A program made the position numbers and the translations under genes. A stretch of DNA of 25,688 nucleotides. Source: JAWLHK01 sp041690355 [NCBI: bacterium]. GTDB lineage: Bacteria > J088 > JAWLBW01. Under the pieces are notes generated by a model. It ran no database searches and was not told where the DNA came from. It was given only the letters and a program-made list of their open reading frames with translations. Positions 24,015-25,688 of this stretch are shown in pieces. How positions within the stretch are numbered: position 1 is the stretch's first letter; every line of letters begins with the position of its first letter. The stretch covers positions 1 through 25,688 of the forward strand of contig JAWLHK010000034.1 of the NCBI GenBank assembly GCA_041690355.1. Reading direction: 5' to 3'.

Positions 24015-24643
24015 GCGCCGTTTTTCCCGTCGGACTGCGCTTGGAGGGGCAGGCCGTCGCGCTCGTCGGCGGCGGCGCCGAGGCAGCCGAGAAGGCCGCT
24101 CGCCTGCTCGACGCCGGCGCCCAGGTCGACCTGTATGCGGAATCGATTGAGGATTCCGCCCTGGCGGAACTCGTCACCGCAGATCGTGTGCGCCAGGCAG
24201 GAACGCACCTGGATGCCTCCGAAGTCGGCCGCTATCGCATGGTCGTCTCCACCGTGCTCGACCGGGAGACGAGCGAGTCTCTGTCGGCGGCCTGCCGCCG
24301 GGCCGGGGTGCTCGTGAGCTGCTTCGACCAGCCGGCGCTTTCGGACTACACTATGCCCGCGCTCGTGCGGCGCGGGGCCCTGCGCATCGCCGTGTTCACC
24401 GGCGGCCAGAGCCCGGCCCTCGCGCGCAAGATCCGCCAGTCGCTGGAACGGATCTTCGACGCGCGCTTTGAAGCGTTCCTCGATCGCCTCGGCGCGCTGC
24501 GCGAGGGGCTGCGCAGGGAAGAGCCGGACTTCGAGACGCGTAAACGGAAGCTTCTGAAGGCTGTCGAAGGGTTTTCGGTCGAGGGAGAAATCCGCTATCC
24601 GCCCGAAACTCCCGACGTCCCGCCGGGCAGAGATTCCGCCTGA
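24011..24643 (+). CDS. sirC: Precorrin-2 dehydrogenase (siroheme synthase N-terminal type)
   Basis: A 210-residue NAD-dependent enzyme oxidising precorrin-2 to sirohydrochlorin on the way to siroheme, heme d1 or B12. The Rossmann start QAVALVGGGAEAAEKAARLLDAGAQV is clear, as is the CysG/Met8 middle signature (CFDQPALSDYTMPALVRRGALRIAVFTGGQSPALARKIRQSLE). It lacks the C-terminal methyltransferase of CysG, so it is the stand-alone form; whether it also chelates iron cannot be read. GTG 24011 overlaps the preceding TGA (GTGA). The last ~40 residues are charged and variable. No other tetrapyrrole gene is visible, except that the next gene encodes a possible heme-binding membrane protein. Confidence 0.88.
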   Translation: MSAVFPVGLRLEGQAVALVGGGAEAAEKAARLLDAGAQVDLYAESIEDSALAELVTADRVRQAGTHLDASEVGRYRMVVSTVLDRETSESLSAACRRAGVLVSCFDQPALSDYTMPALVRRGALRIAVFTGGQSPALARKIRQSLERIFDARFEAFLDRLGALREGLRREEPDFETRKRKLLKAVEGFSVEGEIRYPPETPDVPPGRDSA

Positions 24644-24724
24644 GACCGGCCCGGCTGGACCGACGGTCTGCCTTCCTGCAGAATAATCACAACCGCTGCG
24701 CTTCTTCCGGAAGGACGCTCTGCC

Positions 24725-25225
24725 ATGCTCTCCCACATCTTCCACTGGTTCCACATCGTATCGGTCGTCGCCTGGATCGGCGGCATCATCTACATTCTCG
24801 CCGTCCTGCTGCCGAACATGCCGAAGGTGGCTCTGCGCGACCGGGCCAACTTCGTTCCGCCCCTGCTGCGGCGCTTTCTCGTCGTCGTCTGGACGAGCGT
24901 GACCTTGATTCTCGCCACGGGCTTCTGGCGCATCTTCGCCGTGTGGAATGCGGAGCAGGCCGCTTTCTGGGGCACGCCGCTCGGGCGCATCCTGATGGAG
25001 AAGCTGACGCTGGTGACGGCCATTCTGGTCGTCGTGGGCCTGGTCACCTTCCGCGTCGTGCCGCGGGCGATCGCGCACGTGGCGACGCACCGCAACGATC
25101 CGCCAGACGCCTATGCGTGCAAGCAGTGCGCCACCGTCATCGGCGGCATGAAGCGCCACCTGCAGGTCGGCCTCGTCTTCGCGCTCCTGATTATCTTCTG
25201 GGCGGTGCGGCTACGCGGCGGCTGA
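24725..25225 (+). CDS. CopD/HemJ-like four-helix membrane protein
   Basis: A 166-residue inner-membrane protein with four hydrophobic helices (about 5-29, 49-68, 93-112, 145-161). His residues early in helix 1 (SHIFHWFHIVSVVAWIGGI) and in the last helix region (KRHLQVG) resemble the heme- or copper-facing positions of CopD and HemJ-type proteins. A C-x2-C (CKQC) lies in the loop before the last helix. GGAAGGAC upstream gives a good SD. It follows sirC on the same strand after 81 bp. Exact function unknown; its stop overlaps the convergent PilZ gene by 15 bp. Confidence 0.65.
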   Translation: MLSHIFHWFHIVSVVAWIGGIIYILAVLLPNMPKVALRDRANFVPPLLRRFLVVVWTSVTLILATGFWRIFAVWNAEQAAFWGTPLGRILMEKLTLVTAILVVVGLVTFRVVPRAIAHVATHRNDPPDAYACKQCATVIGGMKRHLQVGLVFALLIIFWAVRLRGG

Positions 25226-25528
25226 CAGCGACGCGCGCATCCGGACTTCGCGCGCGAGTTCGAGGGAGATTCCCATCATGTGAAAGTAGCCGGCGTGGAT
25301 CAGCGCGGTCGGCGTGCGGCGGGTCCAGACCACGGTACCCCGATACACGCGTTTGCTGTCGCCAATCTGCACCCACAGCTCGGTACCGGGCGTAAACAGG
25401 CGGCGCCCCTCGAGGCAGAAGCCGCCGCGCGAGACGTTCGTGGTGTATCCGGTATGGGGCGTCCTGGCATCGCCGTAGCGGATGCGCACCCGGCGGTTCA
25501 CTCTGGGCGAACGTCTTTCCAGCTTCAT
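25211..25528 (-). CDS. PilZ-domain protein (c-di-GMP receptor candidate)
   Basis: A 105-residue single PilZ domain. Both ligand motifs are present: RRSPR near the N-terminus (RxxxR type, residues 5-9) and NVSRGG (D/N-x-S-x-x-G, about residues 31-36), so c-di-GMP binding is likely. It has no other domain and would signal by protein contact. The start ATG has a G-rich SD (AGGGGGA) upstream. A perfect 14-bp palindrome lies 19 nt before the start. Its 3' end overlaps the CopD-like gene by 15 bp on the opposite strand. Confidence 0.85.
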   Translation of the reverse strand: MKLERRSPRVNRRVRIRYGDARTPHTGYTTNVSRGGFCLEGRRLFTPGTELWVQIGDSKRVYRGTVVWTRRTPTALIHAGYFHMMGISLELAREVRMRASLSAAA

Positions 25529-25546
25529 CGTGCATTCCCCCTGCCC

Positions 25547-25560
25547 TCAGGCTAGCCTGA
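25547..25560. promoter_or_regulatory. 14-bp perfect palindrome upstream of PilZ gene
   Basis: TCAGGCTAGCCTGA, 19 nt upstream of the PilZ start and likely in its promoter or leader. It is a candidate operator. The remaining sequence to 25688 holds no gene; a TTGACA at 25607-25612 lacks a good -10, and the window ends in a purine-rich run. Confidence 0.45.
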
Positions 25561-25688
25561 AAGCGGCCGCGATTTGACGCCTGGAATGCGGTTGCTGTAA
25601 ACCCCCTTGACATGGTTCCCGTTGGTGACCTGTGTGCTGAATAGTCCACCGTGGGCAGCAGGATGGAGTGGGGGAGTGGGGGAGAGGG

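Overview
This is a high-GC stretch, probably from an uncultivated Gram-negative (diderm) bacterium. Support for that comes from Sec signal peptides, a small lipoprotein, a PilZ protein and Shine-Dalgarno-led genes. I cannot assign a phylum. There is no rRNA, tRNA, transposase or CRISPR array.

Layout. (1) 1-4920: acetyl-CoA synthetase carrying a ~215-residue histone-H1-like Lys/Ala/Pro tail, an MBL-fold hydrolase, and a ferritin-like di-iron protein (- strand) behind two TetR-type operator-like repeats. (2) 4920-5740: repeat-rich intergenic DNA. (3) 5740-8281: a visibly less GC-rich block of five small + strand genes of unknown function, all membrane or probably exported. One has a full signal peptide but only an ATC codon where its start should be. 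(4) 8331-11438: a large exported heparinase II/III-like protein. (5) 11662-15631: a toxin-antitoxin island with two RHH/PIN (VapBC-type) pairs, a decayed addiction module, a leaderless MNT nucleotidyltransferase with a frameshifted HEPN partner, and an AbiEii-like nucleotidyltransferase with a small upstream partner. (6) 15691-25688: mostly housekeeping genes. These are a tandem hot-dog MaoC-type hydratase, a stand-alone receiver, an Na+/alanine-type symporter, PrmA, RsmB, a transglutaminase-like exported protein, a precorrin-2 dehydrogenase, a CopD-like membrane protein and a PilZ protein.

The most unusual signal lies between the genes. At least fifteen short arrays with an exact 7-bp period sit in intergenic DNA, often right at gene ends. 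They belong to about eight heptamer families (ATTKACG, CGAGTKA, TTGGCGC, CCATTGA, CCATCTG, CGCTGGN, ACGTCCG, CAGTCRT); some recur on both strands and in composites. Two tandem duplicates upstream of rsmB differ in length by exactly one heptamer. A second family is a 129-bp imperfect palindrome with ~21-bp terminal inverted repeats. It is present three times in tandem at 19448-19918, separated by 42-bp spacers that are themselves heptamer arrays, and a diverged copy lies near 5040. A third, ~114-bp hairpin-rich repeat brackets the di-iron gene.

Operon logic visible in the sequence: vapB-vapC and RHH-PIN overlap by 4 and 8 bp; MNT-HEPN overlap; rsmB, the transglutaminase-like gene and the precorrin-2 dehydrogenase gene run together, the last two joined by a GTGA overlap. 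A strong intrinsic terminator ends the hydratase gene.
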